From: Lithospermum erythrorhizon
Taxonomy: Eukaryota > Streptophyta > Magnoliopsida > Boraginales > Boraginaceae
Reading direction: 5' to 3'
Assembly: GCA_019722365.1 (NCBI GenBank)
Contig: JADFUC010000761.1
Location: 62,001 to 126,000, forward strand
DNA: 64,000 bases
In this document: positions 47,465-59,771 of the stretch, in pieces
Layout of the letters: every line of letters starts with the position of its first letter
How positions within the stretch are numbered: position 1 is the first letter of the stretch
Position numbers and translations under genes: made by a program
Notes under the pieces: model-generated
What the model saw: only the letters and a program-made list of their open reading frames with translations
Told to the model about the DNA's origin: nothing
Database searches by the model: none

Positions 47465-47583
47465 AACTCCCTTAGTCCTACTTTTTCCAATTATGTCATA
47501 CTCGTCTCACAAACTTGGTCAACATGTGACGGGTTAATAAATTTCCAGAGAAGGAGAACATGAGAAAGACGGCAGGGGGAGTA
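47465..47583. mobile_element. Possible second Stowaway-like MITE
   Basis: About 119 bp with ends ACTCCCTTAGTCCTAC and, in complement, ACTCCCCCTGCCGTC. The inverted ends are shorter and less regular than in the copy at 46673. Confidence 0.5.
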
Positions 47584-48460
47584 ATATATCAAATACTAAA
47601 GCATCAATGTTTTCTCACTTTACGGAGTGTGTTTATGGTAAAAAAAAATATATTGGAATGTCAACGTTGATAGTGCCAGTTGGCCTATCCGCCTATCTTC
47701 ATAATGCAGAGTAGTACACACAATTAAAGACATGCCTCTGAATCTACATCTTCGTCTTTATCTTTTCCTAGGGGCCATTTCCTCAACAAATATGCCGTTA
47801 CAAATCCCAATTAGAAGTTGTAGATTTCATGTCCTAGGTTGAGGCCCTTCTTTTAGCCATCAGGTGGCAATAACAGTGCAACAACTTCAAATTACATAAA
47901 CAATAGGATTGAAAATAAACAGTCTTTTAGTATGACCATGAACATCATCAAGCGGAGAAACTGTAATACTATTGAAAATAAACGATCTTTTAGTCTTTTA
48001 GTATGACCATATGAATCTTATCAAGTTTTTGAGTCAAATATAAATGATATGAGTAGTATATCGTCAGAAGAGTAAGGCATCGTTAATCTTACAAAACATA
48101 ATTGTTAAAAGATACGTAATTAAGGAATTGTGTTTAATGAAGTTAAAACACAAATGGATGAGATCTTTCGATTTCGTATAAAGATAATTTCATTAACCTT
48201 AAGATGTGTCATTAGTTGAGTGATACAAGTAAAGGATTGTGTTTAATGTGCATTTGACAGCGAAAGAATAGAAGCATAATTTCACATATTAAAAGATTTG
48301 CTACGCCGCATACCTTTAAATTAATTTTGTTCATATTCTCACATGAGAGACAACTCAAGAGTTGTGTTTTGATAAACAAAATTTGAAGCGTCTACATAGG
48401 ATAAATTAGTATTATGTCAGCAGCTTAGTAAACATAATTTAACTCGAGATCAAAGTTATT
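47584..48460. other. No gene recognised
   Basis: I searched the minus strand here for the missing GDT1-like exons (first ExGD motif and following helix) and found none. The phrase CAGTCTTTTAGTATGACCAT recurs in part about 75 bases later. Confidence 0.4.
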
Positions 48461-51086
48461 AAGTCATTTATAACGGAGAAGGAAGATGGTATTTATTTCC
48501 ATCCGCTATAGTATTACAATTTATTGTGCGTATAGAGTCTTCATTATGAAGTACAAATAGTGGAAATAAATATGTGACTTGAATGCATTCAAGTGGCTCC
48601 GTAGGAGATACGATCCCATTAGAACCGCGGTTACTTATCAAGGAGTATCCACTCTTGATGCATTTAAAAGCTAAATGCAGTGATACAAATGACAACATGA
48701 ATAAATATCCTTTCCGATAAATGAGCGAGGGTCGTTTTAAATGAAATAGATGTGAATACATAGGTTGAGTATAAAGCTCTATTTTTATCGTTTGGATGGT
48801 GATTCATCGAGGGGTAAGAGCCCGTTCTATATTACTTTACGGATGATGGTGAATCATCGGAAATAAATGTATTCTCATTAAATGAAAATGTCGATCATGA
48901 ATAGCGTTTAATCATACATTTAGTTAGAAACAATATTACATATTAGATTAGTTATTGTGCTCATGTTTATTTCAAACTTTCTTATTGCTATTCCACAAGT
49001 TGTAACATGTGGGTCTAAGCAAGTTATCCAAAAATGTTCCTAAGTAATGATCAGCGATGATGGATACTTGACATTGTTATTGGAACTCCACATCTCAAGC
49101 GAGAATATAAAAGAAAGTTTTACATACTACTAGAATCTAAGTTACTTGAGCACTTAAGATTGAGTATAATGGAGTTAAATTCCTCACTTTTGATACTTGA
49201 TGAAAATCAATAAGAATCAAAGAGTGATGAAGAACCTTGAGTTCACCAAAGGGATTAGTGGGGAGCATATTTGCATAAATGATGTTTTATACACTAAATG
49301 TTGAAGAAATCTTCCCTCTATGACCTTAAAGGTATAGTAGCGTTAAGGTTCTTATACATTTGTGGGCCTAATTTTACATGTAATAATGACACGTGCTATA
49401 ATTAGTCACATTATATATATGTGAGCTTGCATGGCATTTGCTTGATAAGTTTAAGATGTCATGAAGCTCGGGGTAGAAATCTATAATAGATTAAATTTTA
49501 TAAATAGGCAATTCTCTTATTGACAAAGGCGACTTCTCCGTTAGAGGTCAATCTGCCTAGTAAAGAGATCTCACATTAATGAGAGTGGTTGGAAGTCTAT
49601 TACATAGTATGATTCACCGTATGCGTGTCAAGGTCCGTGGTGGAATTGTGAAGTTTTCTTGGTATTGGCGCGGATTCGGAATCTGACGATAGTAATTTTA
49701 AGAGAATAGAGGTAACTATAATTACATGGAATGAATCAGTTGTTGATCTTCCTTTTATGGCGAATGTGATAGTAACATTATGGACAAGCTATACCATAAG
49801 AAAGCTATTCTGACTTGACCGATCAATACATTTTTGTTGGTAATGTTGTTAAAAGAATGTGCATTTAATAAGACAAATGTGTTTTAACACACTTCGAGTT
49901 GTGTTGTAAACCTACCCGATAGAACCCCGAGAAGTGGTTGAAACCCATTTTGATCATAGTCGTGCATGACTATGTCAGGATAATCTTAATCATCAATGAT
50001 TCATGATTTGAGAGACCGGGCGTGAATATAGGCGCTGTAAGTAGCATTCAGATAAAGGATGTGATTATAATCACTATCCTTTTGCTTTACATGTCTTGAA
50101 ATGACCTAAGAAGTCATGCAAGCTTATGGGATCCATGTATGGATTTAAGCATGCGTCGGAGTTAAAGATCAGCCGCATTGATTCACCAAGTTTGGTTTTC
50201 ACGAGCTTAATGAAGGAACTGAACGTGGCAAAGTTCAGTGGGAGCTAGTTCATTCACTTTCTGGAATAAGTTAAATAATTGATTAAAACAAAAGTTCCTT
50301 TGTGTTTTAATCTGATTGTTAACTAAACTACATGAATGCGTGATTCATTCATATAGTTACCCATTATTTATTTCACATGCCGTTGAAATATATAATATAC
50401 ATGTATTGTATCCTCGATGAGTGAAAAGTTAAATCCCTAGGTTAGTCTATGCTTTCTAGAGAGGCAACATGAATTGTTGATTACACCTCTTCAAGCCTAG
50501 AAACATAGGATAGCCAAAGGCCTTGGTCAGATGCTGATAGTTAGGGCGACAAGCATCAAATGACTAACATGGTGTTTTGATTAGTGATCAAGATTGATCA
50601 CGTTAGCCTGCAGGACTAGATCAATACCGTGGGGTCTATGTGAGGGAATTTGAGTATGACGAAGCTTGAATTCATAGAAGATATGTATATATATGTCCTA
50701 TGATATTTGTTTAGAATTTTAGGTTCGACAATTCTTAGACCTACGATATATAACTATACGTGTTATAGCAGGCTACGTACTTTGACTATGACCAAACTTA
50801 CACTTAAGCGGGGATTATAGCGGCATATGTTGGGTCACGCGGTGGCTCTATAGCGATGAATGTTGATATATTGGAGGATTTATCGTCACTTGATATCTGA
50901 GAAGATCTGCGGCCTCTCAGCCGGAGTTAGTGCTTGGTGGTTTATGGGGACGCCATAAATGCTTATTCGATTCATGCTCGAGTAAAGAAAGTTGTGAGTG
51001 TTTCATGACACACTTCTTATGGTTAGCCTACGAGTAGAGATCGCGTGATAAAGGAATTGTAAAGTGTCGTCAAGGGCAAGTGGGAG
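48461..51086 (+). pseudogene. Ty1/copia pol remnant, heavily decayed
   Basis: Assigned because it leads directly into a typical copia purine tract and LTR at 51087. The one readable protein block lies at about 50120-50155: GSMYGFKHAS, corresponding to the copia RT block usually spelled KSIYGLKQAS. Broken matches extend to about 50230. Upstream and downstream segments are too decayed to name, and no 5' LTR was found, so the element is 5'-truncated or its left LTR has decayed. The start coordinate is a guess. Confidence 0.55.
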
Positions 51087-52059
51087 TGTTGGAAATCAAT
51101 GAAAATTGATTCCTTTTATTATGCCGTTCGCGACAATTGTGCTTAGCAATTCATTTACGGGTTGGTTAAATGTGATTCTTTGGAACTTAGTGTTCACTTT
51201 AGTAGTTGTATATTACTAGTGTAGGTTACCATGATAATTTAAGGGGTTATGACGATTCTTTGAATCTTTACTCATTAATCGGTTATAATAATAGTAATTG
51301 GTCGATTATTATTATTATATAACTTACTATTATACGAGCCTAGAAGGTAACACACATACAATAGCGTTGAATTATATTTCATGTATGAAATTAAAATACA
51401 TTTGCTAAATTGAGTTGATTGTAATCAACGAATATTCTAAATTAAGGATTTTTACATTGATATGAAATATAAATTGGATGAACCCGAATTAATTAATTAG
51501 TCAATTGAATTAATTCGATAGTTAGTTGAGCTTGGTAGTAACTTGTTACTTACTATTAACAACTTGGTAGTGTTTGATTTACTTAACGGTTTAATTAAAT
51601 TAAGCAGAGTGGCCTCGTGCTTATTCGGTTGGACTTTTTAGGTTTAATAATAAATATTAAACTAAACTTAATCATAACAAGATGATAGGCCAATCATTTT
51701 TTTGTAAGATGAAAAATCCTCCACCATTTTCATGGAGTGAGCCGTGTGTGCTCTCAAAGAAAAATGAAATTTTCATTTTTTGTTGAATCGATCCTTTTCG
51801 TTCTAAGCGAGCACAAGTGTAGGATTCAACCTCTCCTGGTGTGCAACCGACTAGAGGCACTACATTTGAAGTGCTAAATAATGGAATTCAAAGGAGGCTT
51901 CGTGAAAGATTTGGAGATAGACTTCCGTTGGCATCTCTGTAAGAACTTTTACTCATAATTATAATTTATGTGTTTTAGATTAATTTATATCATTTTGAGG
52001 ATCCGGGATGTATAAATTTGGTGTTTATCTAAAATAAAATTAAATACTAGATTCTAACA
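51087..52059 (+). repeat. 3' LTR of the copia remnant
   Basis: Starts TGTTGGAAATC directly after the purine-rich tract CAAGGGCAAGTGGGAG (51071-51086) and ends GATTCTAACA. TGTTGG...TAACA ends with this purine tract are characteristic of plant copia elements. Length is 973 bp. Confidence 0.8.
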
Positions 52060-52149
52060 GGGCGTGTCTTCTTCTTTTAAAGTTTGTTTCTTAAATGAAT
52101 TATAAGTTTGTTGGAGGGTTTATTGTAGTCGGAGTGGAGGAAATAAAGG

Positions 52150-54866
52150 GGGCGTCACAGTAGCCTCCTAATTTTCGAAAAATCTAATTTTATTAAGTAT
52201 TTTCCAAAATTATAGTTATTTTTTTTTACAAATTATGTTGTTAAGCCCTCCCTAAATTTTTATATTTTTCTTATAATTATGATATCCGAAATAATTCGTT
52301 CCACCCTTATATAAAATCGATTCATATGTAATAACAGATTAGGAAAAAAAAAAATTAATTAGTTTTTCGATTCGGTGCGACCGAGAGGGATAGTATAAAT
52401 AATTTCGATGATAATATTATTTAAAGTAAGAATTTTTGGCGAATTACAGTATAATTTAGTAATTTTGCTATGGAAAATTTTATCTTTGAAATCGGGTTCG
52501 TTGAGATTTAAGCGGAAACGGAGAAATTAACTTGACAGACGGGACTCGAGTTTTTTAAATAACTATCCATACTTATCCCTCCCGTCATCACCAAAACACT
52601 TCATCATCTTCTTTTTTCCTCTTTTGGCCGGATTAAGCCCGCCACACACTTAAATTTGTTTTTCCGTTTCTCTTGATTGTACCGGCTCGAACTTCAGAGA
52701 TCGTTTGTAGAATATCGTTCTCCCTGAAATCGTTCTCTTGAGTTAAGGTATGAAAGTTCAAGTCTTTTTGAGATATTTCTTGGGTTTTGATATAGTTGAC
52801 TTTTAGTTGACTTTTTTCATAGTGCAAATTTTGATGAATCTTAGTTGGTTATTGGTTCTATGATGTATATAAGTGATTAATTCATGATTTAGAGGTTGTT
52901 TGGGGATGTTATGGTTGGGTTGACTTTTAGGTTTTTAGTTGACTTTTCCAGGTGATATTTTTCTAAGACTTTAAATGTGTAGGAAGTTTAATTGGGGCCT
53001 TATTGTAGTTATTGTGATATTAAATTGGTGATTTAAAATTGATTAAAGGGAGTTAGGTTGAAAAGTGTTAATTCCAAGTTGAGTTATAATTGATATTTTA
53101 GGAGTATAGGTTGGTAATTATGGACACAACACGATTAACTAGAATGACTTATAAGTTGATTTGTAATGATAAAGTGATAAGATGGAATTTTAGCGGGGAT
53201 CGATTGGGTTGTGTCCGATGGGATTATAATTCGATAGTTTATCCGTCATGTTAGACCGTTTAGAAATAGTTCCCACTAACTTAAGAGTTGGTTATGTATC
53301 TTACAGAACGTCGGTATAGTAGTAGATGTGATTGTACTTTTAAAGGTGTTTGTTTAGGCGTTGATGGGTGGAAAGAGCCGATTGATTGTGTTCGCGGAGG
53401 GGTTTTGTGGTAGCTAAGCGGAGGGGTGAGTACTTATCTCACGAGGCGTTACTTTTAGGTATTCATTATAAAATTGTGTGTGAACGCATGTTATTGTGTT
53501 ATGATTACGTGAGAATGATATACATGTAATTGTTATATGATTATGTGATTATGATACATGGCGTCGAAGATTGCTTGAGGGAGTAAGTAATAGCTTGAAC
53601 TCCCCAACTTATATTTCGATTTTTGTGGCCTTGTCGGCCTTATGATTTTACGTGACTTTGTCGGCGGTGTGTGTTTGACTTACGATTGGCCAGAGATGTT
53701 TAGGCACATGTGCTTGGATATTGTTTGGGAGTAAGAGTAGGTGATTATTGAGAGGTGATGGTTAGAGTTATCTATAGTTGAGGTGACTCGAGTATCGGGA
53801 TTTGACATGTTGGGATATTAGGGGTTAGGTGACTCTCCTTCCTTATACTTAATATAAGTGCGGTGTACCTTATACTTAGTGTATAGGCGGTGTACTTATA
53901 TACTTTTGTTGTGTGTATAAGTGCGCGATTGTGCCTTATACTTTGTGTATAAGTGCGATTGATGCGCTATACTTTGTGTATAAGTGCTGGTGGTTTTGCA
54001 GCCCCTTATCTTTGCTTGGTATAAGTGCTTGAGGGTGATTATTGATTAGTCCATTCTACTTGAGTAGGCCAGTTGAGCATATGCGCGGCGTTAGAGTTGG
54101 TATCTTGGTGGGGATATGAGATAGGAGGTTTGATGACTAGAGTTTTAGTCGTTGGTTAGTCTCTTGATTTCTTTTACGGAATTGTGTGCTTCTTGAAACC
54201 TTCTATTATATCTTCATGTAGTATGTCGAGACTTCAGTGGAATCATGTTGTATGACCTTTTAGGTAGTCTGGATATATGTATTTATTCATATTTGACTAT
54301 TATATTATTGATTGACTCGTTAAAGGTATGGTAAGTTCACTTTTGTGTTAGAAGTTTCACTAAGCTTCGCGGCTTACACCCGCACCGCGTTGGGTGGCAT
54401 TTCATTTGTGCCGGGTTGACGGTGGCCCGGTTGAGCCAAGAAGGCATTTTGAGAGTTTTGTTCAGTGGCTAGGTGAGCATCGGGTGGAAGAGGATCCTCA
54501 CTTGATCGATTTGGAAATCATTGTCGGCCCCATTTTTGATTGTTGTATTTTCCTTTTGAAACTTTAGCCTTGTGGCCGAGATATCATTTTGTATTGATGG
54601 GGTACTTACTCTCTTTTTTTAGCCTTGCCGGCATTCTTGTTTATTTGGAATATGTTGTATATATATATGGAGTTGGTTGGTTAGATATCACGATGGATTG
54701 TAAAGTTTTTCAAAGCGTGATTATTTTGGAAATATCATATGTAATCTTATTTTTGAAGGAAGCTTGAGTTGTTTTTAAGCCCAGTCGTCCATCGGTTTGG
54801 TGATTACAATTGTTCAATTATAATGACTCTCACCTCGGGCGGCCGACTGGGGCGGAATCGTTACCG
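52150..54866 (+). repeat. Solo LTR-like copy, plus strand
   Basis: Related to 32590-35300 (opposite strand) and to 17375-19877. Shared landmarks are repeated TTGACTTTT motifs at 52795-52945, GAACTCCCCAACTTATATTT at about 53598, the GTCGTCCATCGGTTTGGTGA block near 54785, and an end reading GGGGCGGAATCGTTAC. No partner LTR, PBS or pol adjoins it, so a solo LTR is the simplest reading. The left edge is approximate. A 75-codon frame at 54540-54767 is hydrophobic by chance composition. Confidence 0.65.
53842..54010. repeat. Hairpin array inside the LTR
   Basis: Tandem units of about 30 bp, each able to pair. The best example is at 53935-53953 (CTTATACTTTGTGTATAAG, 7-bp perfect arms). The unit at 53842-53858 pairs as CTTATA/TATAAG. 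Further, less perfect units follow to about 54025. Confidence 0.9.
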
Positions 54867-55419
54867 TCGCGATTGCGGTGAAGCTGTCTCGTGAAAACAA
54901 ACAAATTGTAGACACTAGAAGTGGAGATTCAAAATAGGAAAAAGGAGAAAGAATTGTAGGGGTTTAAAGGTGTTGGTGAAGGAAGTGAGGTGGAATTTTT
55001 TATTTTTTAATAGAACTTCGTGTTTGGCAAAGAGAAAGAAAAGAAGTGATGAGTACTGAGTCCTCTATAAGTGCACTCAAAAGAATGGTAAAAGTACATG
55101 AAATGATTATTTACCCCTAAGTAAATCTTCCTGAAACACTATACTTTCAAGAAGGGTGTAGCTAAAATAGTATTTTCATGCCTAATTTTTTTACTATTTG
55201 GGTATGCTTTTTAGGAGCCATGTTGAGTACTGAGATAGTCCCTATTTTGGCTTTGTGGGTTTGTCATTTGTGTTATGGAAACTATTCATACCTATTCTGA
55301 CTCCTTTTCTTATAATAGAGAAAGAAGTTACTAAACTTTTCGAATTAAGTTTTCATTAACGTATTCTTTCATCGAGATTTAATGAAAAGAAAGACCAAGA
55401 GTTATGAACGTTAGACGCT
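54867..55419. other. No gene; contains a dispersed repeat
   Basis: AT-rich stretch between the LTR and the hAT element. 55098-55182 is the partner of 28448-28530. No coding similarity. Confidence 0.45.
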
Positions 55420-55671
55420 GGCAAACAGGCGGGCCGGTGAGGCTATTCGCGGGCTTGGCGGTAGCCCGATTAGATTTCGATCCGGGCCCGTAGGCCCCAC
55501 GAGCGCCCACCCGATCCGTTTATAAGCGGGCGGATCGGGGCCAGGAGTTTAGCCCGGCCGGAGCGATTCGAGGCCACGAGGGGCGCCGGCCCGAGGTTGA
55601 TTCGAGGCCCCCACCCAAGCCGGTAATAAGCGTTATCGCGCTTATGATGAAGGCGTGTGCGTTTAATCGAT

Positions 55672-55734
55672 TAACGTGGTCTAAATACATGAAATTAGCG
55701 TGGTAACGTTTAATCTGGCGTGGTGGCGTTTTTA
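55672..55734. repeat. Left subterminal repeats of the hAT element
   Basis: Three copies of the motif family CGTGGTAACGTTTA: TTAACGTGGTCTAAA (55671-55685), GCGTGGTAACGTTTAA (55698-55713) and GGCGTGGTGGCGTTTTT (55717-55733). Confidence 0.85.
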
Positions 55735-56599
55735 AAGCCATGAGAAATACATCTAGGAATTAGCATTAGTAGCGTCAATATAGCCAGACGCGTTAAACTC
55801 CGAGGCCACAAGCCCGGGGAATGCAAATTTTAGCACAACACAAACCGGAAGTCGATGATAGAAACAACATGACATAAAATTGCAAAGCATAAATACTAAA
55901 TTGTTCAAATACTAAATTTCAAACCATAAATACTAAATTGTTCGAACACCGTACATGACATAAAATAAAATAAACCATAATTGTTTCTAAGTACATAAAA
56001 TAAAATAAAATAAACACATTCACTCATGTGTTTCTTGAGATCTCGTCAAGCTGGTGGCGGTGAGGTAGTGAGGTAGTCAGAGTGGATGCCCCTGCGTCGT
56101 CAACCTCGTATCCTCACTTCTGTGACCAAGGTGATCAATCCCAGACCTGCCTGATATGCGCCTCGTACACTTGATCTCATTAAAGCATTTTTACTAAATG
56201 CGGTGTTTAGCATCTCAACAAAGCTCGTCCGGATGTTCCATAGGAGGGCTACGCGGTCGATGCAATCGGGTTGTGAATGGAGTTAGTGGCTCCCCGTTAC
56301 TTAAAGTGTCCATCTAATGGCGTGGGAGTAGACGCTTGTTAAACTTCCACCGCGTCGTCACTCGCGAGCTCAAATTGCTCGAAAACTTCCCACTTAGAGC
56401 CTTGACGCACCCTCCATGCTCCTGACTAGGCGAAACATTTTTTCGATCATACTCCCGCTTATATTGTACCATTTGTTGACCTTCCATAATGGGGCATTTT
56501 GGATGTTAAACTTAACATATAGGAGAGATGATAAATGCCATATTGATACGGGAATTTATTCTTTGGCTCGAATGTTCTATCATTAAAGATACGTGGCCA

Positions 56600-56700
56600 C
56601 GTTTGTTACAAAATCGTGTAACAAATGCATTATGCGTTTGTTACAAATACGTGTACCGTTTGTTGTTACAAATACGTGTACCGTTTGTTACAAAAATAGT
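56600..56700. repeat. GTTTGTTACAAATACGTGTA short tandem array
   Basis: The phrase GTTTGTTACAAA recurs four times, twice with the tail TACGTGTACC. It lies inside the hAT element, downstream of its transposase. Confidence 0.85.
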
Positions 56701-56751
56701 ATTAAAAGTTAAACAACTTTTAACTTCCTTATAATTACAACTCATCGAAGT

Positions 56752-58780
56752 CTAATTCATCACCCGAAGAAACATCTTGATCATCTTGATCGGCATCCGC
56801 ACCGCCCTCTTCCGGCTAGAATATCTTCTTAGCTTGTCGCTAAGGTCATCGAACATGTCTTCTTGATCATTTTTCTCATCATATGGATCAACGTCTTGCT
56901 TCCGTTGGTCGGCGGCCGTCCAATCCTTGATTGCTACACAAACTTCAATTGCCGAGCTTGTCAGCCTTGAACGTCTTTGAGTATATTGAAGCTTATGTGC
57001 TAAATGCCGATTCAGCACTATTATGTAGACATTGGTATAGCCAAATACCTCCACGCCCTCTTGGATAAAATCGGAAATGACTTTCCTTCATAGACCACCA
57101 TTTTAAAAAGATTGAAAGATTTGTCTTTATTGTATTGATTCGTGTCAAAACCGTTTTTAAATATTGAGTTAATTCATTAGCAACCGATTGGATGATGAGG
57201 ATGTAGTAGAACCATGTTGGGACTCCAATGCATTCTTAAGGTGATTGTGTTGACTTCTAATTTTTACTCCCGTGCGGAATTGACTAGACGTACCAAGTGA
57301 TGGTGTAGGTCGACTAGGGAGACTAAGTTGATGTTTAACCTTAAACTTATTATACATCGTATATAAATAAGTTTCAATTTCATCACAATATTTGTTATGA
57401 TCATAATTTTCAAGTACTTCATTATGTGGTCGTAAAGCTTTATAAAACTCCCCAACAATGATCTTAAACTTACCAAGTTGAATATGAGGATCCAAAATGG
57501 CACCAATCGCATATGCATGAGGTAAATGATGAAAATACTTTAAAAACTTGTCTTCCATATTCGAAACCATATCCTTAACAACATATTCTTTTCTATGAGT
57601 ATCCATATGCATTGCAAGATAACTACACATTCGAGAGCTAAATGAATATTAGGACTATATTGACTAGAAAAAACTTTTGAATAATAATCTTTAAAAAGCG
57701 GGGCTAAAAATCTAAGCAATTCATAGCAATACTTCAATTTTCATATTTGTGGTATAATATGGATCGTTATGAAAACCCATGGAATAAAATTTGAGAAACT
57801 TCTTAACTTTTATAAACATATGCGCGTACTAGGGAGATCATAAGTAGAATTCCATCTAGTATCAACATCCAAGATTAATTTTTTATACTTTTTCGATCCA
57901 TCTTGAACTATTTTTTATATGCATGTTTTCTTACTCCTCCCGTGATAATCAAATGAACGACCTTTTCTAATAGGATGAATAAATTCATCCCAAACAACAT
58001 TAATTTCATCATTAGCAACTAATTGAAGTACATGACATAAACATCTAACATGAAATAGTTCATTATAATCCGGTTTACATTCCATTTACATTGTTTGCGA
58101 TCGTTATCAAAGGAAATAAAAACAATAATTTTATTCAAACAATTATATTCTTGGCGCATGTAACAATACCTTGAGGAAATTTATGCGTTGTTATGTTTTA
58201 CTTGATTGAGCGAAAATATATAATTCTTCTTTATAAAGCTCAATCTATATCAATCCAATGACATGTAACACACATTATATCAAAATCATCGAACACACAC
58301 CGATATCACTCGTCGACAAACTTTCGAGCCAAAGTATTCATCATCTTACCTATAAGTTCTTTTGATCTTTAAAATATTTAGAAGGCAATACTACGCATAG
58401 TAGAACGGGGGATACGATGAGCTCGAGGTTAATAGCCTTTGAATCCAATGAATAAAACGCCATCCATCACAAAAATTAAAAAGGCAAATTACTACCAATT
58501 ATAAATTTCATTGACTCCATTTTTATAAAAAACTCATTAAAACTAAAATTTCCAAAGGTTTGAGTATTAATTGTTGCTTCTTGTGCCCATTTCCACCGAG
58601 AACCTTATCCTTAGTTATTTGATGTTTGTTATTTTAAGTGTCTACCCAAATGACCGGTTCCACTTGCCCCCTCCGTTTTCCATACTAATTCCATGCTACA
58701 ATATGCACAAATTGCCTTTTTGTTTCACCACGATCGCCATCAAAGTAGTTTCCCAAAACCCATGAACTTTTTTTCTACTC
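56752..58780 (-). pseudogene. hAT transposase pseudogene (BED finger to dimerisation domain)
   Basis: Read from right to left across frames, the parts appear in order. A BED zinc finger lies at about 58630-58760 (AICAYCSMELVWKT, then GTGHLGRHL). A match to VTCHWIDID follows near 58250-58270. FHVRCLCHVLQLV with the adjoining NELFH lies at about 58015-58060, and LDVDTRWNSTYD near 57850-57880; both are core blocks of plant hAT transposases. MEDKFLKYF and AILDPHIQLGKFK lie at about 57470-57560. Finally a C-terminal dimerisation block lies at about 56920-57000 (RRSRLTSSAIEVCVAIKDW). The longest open pieces are 57169-57630 and 56752-57054. Numerous stops make it non-functional. Family assignment is secure; relation to RICESLEEPER-type domesticated genes is unlikely given the decay. 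Confidence 0.88.
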
Positions 58781-59223
58781 TCATTATTGCACCATTATTA
58801 ACACTAGATTGTGAGAATTAATTCTGAGGTAGGGACTCCATAAGTACATCATCTTCTAAATTGACAAGATTATTATTTAAATTGGTAGCACTAATTGAGT
58901 CGTTTAAGGGGCCATTATAAAATGTAAAATAACAAAATATAGCAAATAACAACTTAAAAGATAGAGAATACGAATCCGAACAGAAATGACTTTCAAGATC
59001 GATGAGATTAAACCCGACAATTGAAATATACCCACTGATTGGCACATTTATGATCAAGAATACTTATGATTATAAAAGAAATTAATTTCTATCAAGAATG
59101 CTTATGAATATAAAACAATTGCTTTGATTGTGTTTAGATTGCTTAGGATTTGTGTGAAAACAAGTTTGTGGTCGTCCCTATTTATAGAGGCCAATAATGG
59201 TGGAATTTCAAGAATACTGCAGG

Positions 59224-59597
59224 AATAAACGTTACCACGTCAGTATAAACGTGGTAACGTTTAATGCAAACGGATATAAAACTAGCCGTTTAAGAATAAA
59301 CGTTACCACGTTTGATCAGACGTGGTAACGTTTATTCATGTCTGCCAGATTATCTTGCCGCTGGCGTTCGAAAATATAGCGGTTTTGAGATCAGAATGTT
59401 ACCACGTTTGTCCCGGTATTGTGCGTTGTTCATAAAATAGCGTTGTAATAGCAAGCGTTCGGCTAGATGTTGGTAATGCGTGGTAATGTCTAATAAGACA
59501 TTGCAGCGTTTATTCACCAGGCTACTTGGCCCAGCGTTACCCGCACATGTTACACGTTACCACGTTTATTATACTATGTCAAGCGTGGTAGCGTCTA
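59224..59597. repeat. Right subterminal repeat array of the hAT element
   Basis: At least eight copies of ACGTGGTAACGTTTA or its complement: about 59224-59240, 59245-59263, 59295-59312, 59319-59335, 59397-59409, 59478-59492, 59552-59570 and 59583-59597. Several are arranged head-to-head, so pairs form long imperfect inverted repeats. AAACGG and its complement CCGTTT lie at 59258-59290. Confidence 0.9.
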
Positions 59598-59771
59598 AGC
59601 TGACGTTACAGCGCTAAGGCCCTCGAGACCACCGGGCTTCGAGCGGACACGGGCCCAGTATTAGTTTAGCGGGCCGCCCGGCCTGATAGAAATAGGGGGC
59701 CTCACAACCGGGCCGGGGGCCCGTTCGGTCGGCTCATCTCTTAGAACCGGCCCGGCCCCACTGACGTCTAA

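Larger units (their letters stand above)
55420..59763 (-). mobile_element. Decayed hAT DNA transposon
   Basis: A 4.3-kb element with GC-rich ends: left CAGGCGGGCCGG at 55426, right complement CAGTGGGGCCGGGCCGG ending at 59763. Between them lies a decayed hAT transposase on the minus strand and arrays of subterminal repeats at both ends. The expected 8-bp target duplication is uncertain: ACGTTAGA (55408-55415) and ACGTCTAA (59764-59771) match at five of eight positions and would require the left end to lie at about 55416. The transposase carries stops throughout, so the copy is inactive. Confidence 0.8.

Noticed and set aside
55426..59763. GC-rich islands at 55426-55620 and 59620-59763 as possible CpG-island promoters
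   Set aside because: They are the termini of the hAT element, with mutually inverted GGGCCGG sequence.
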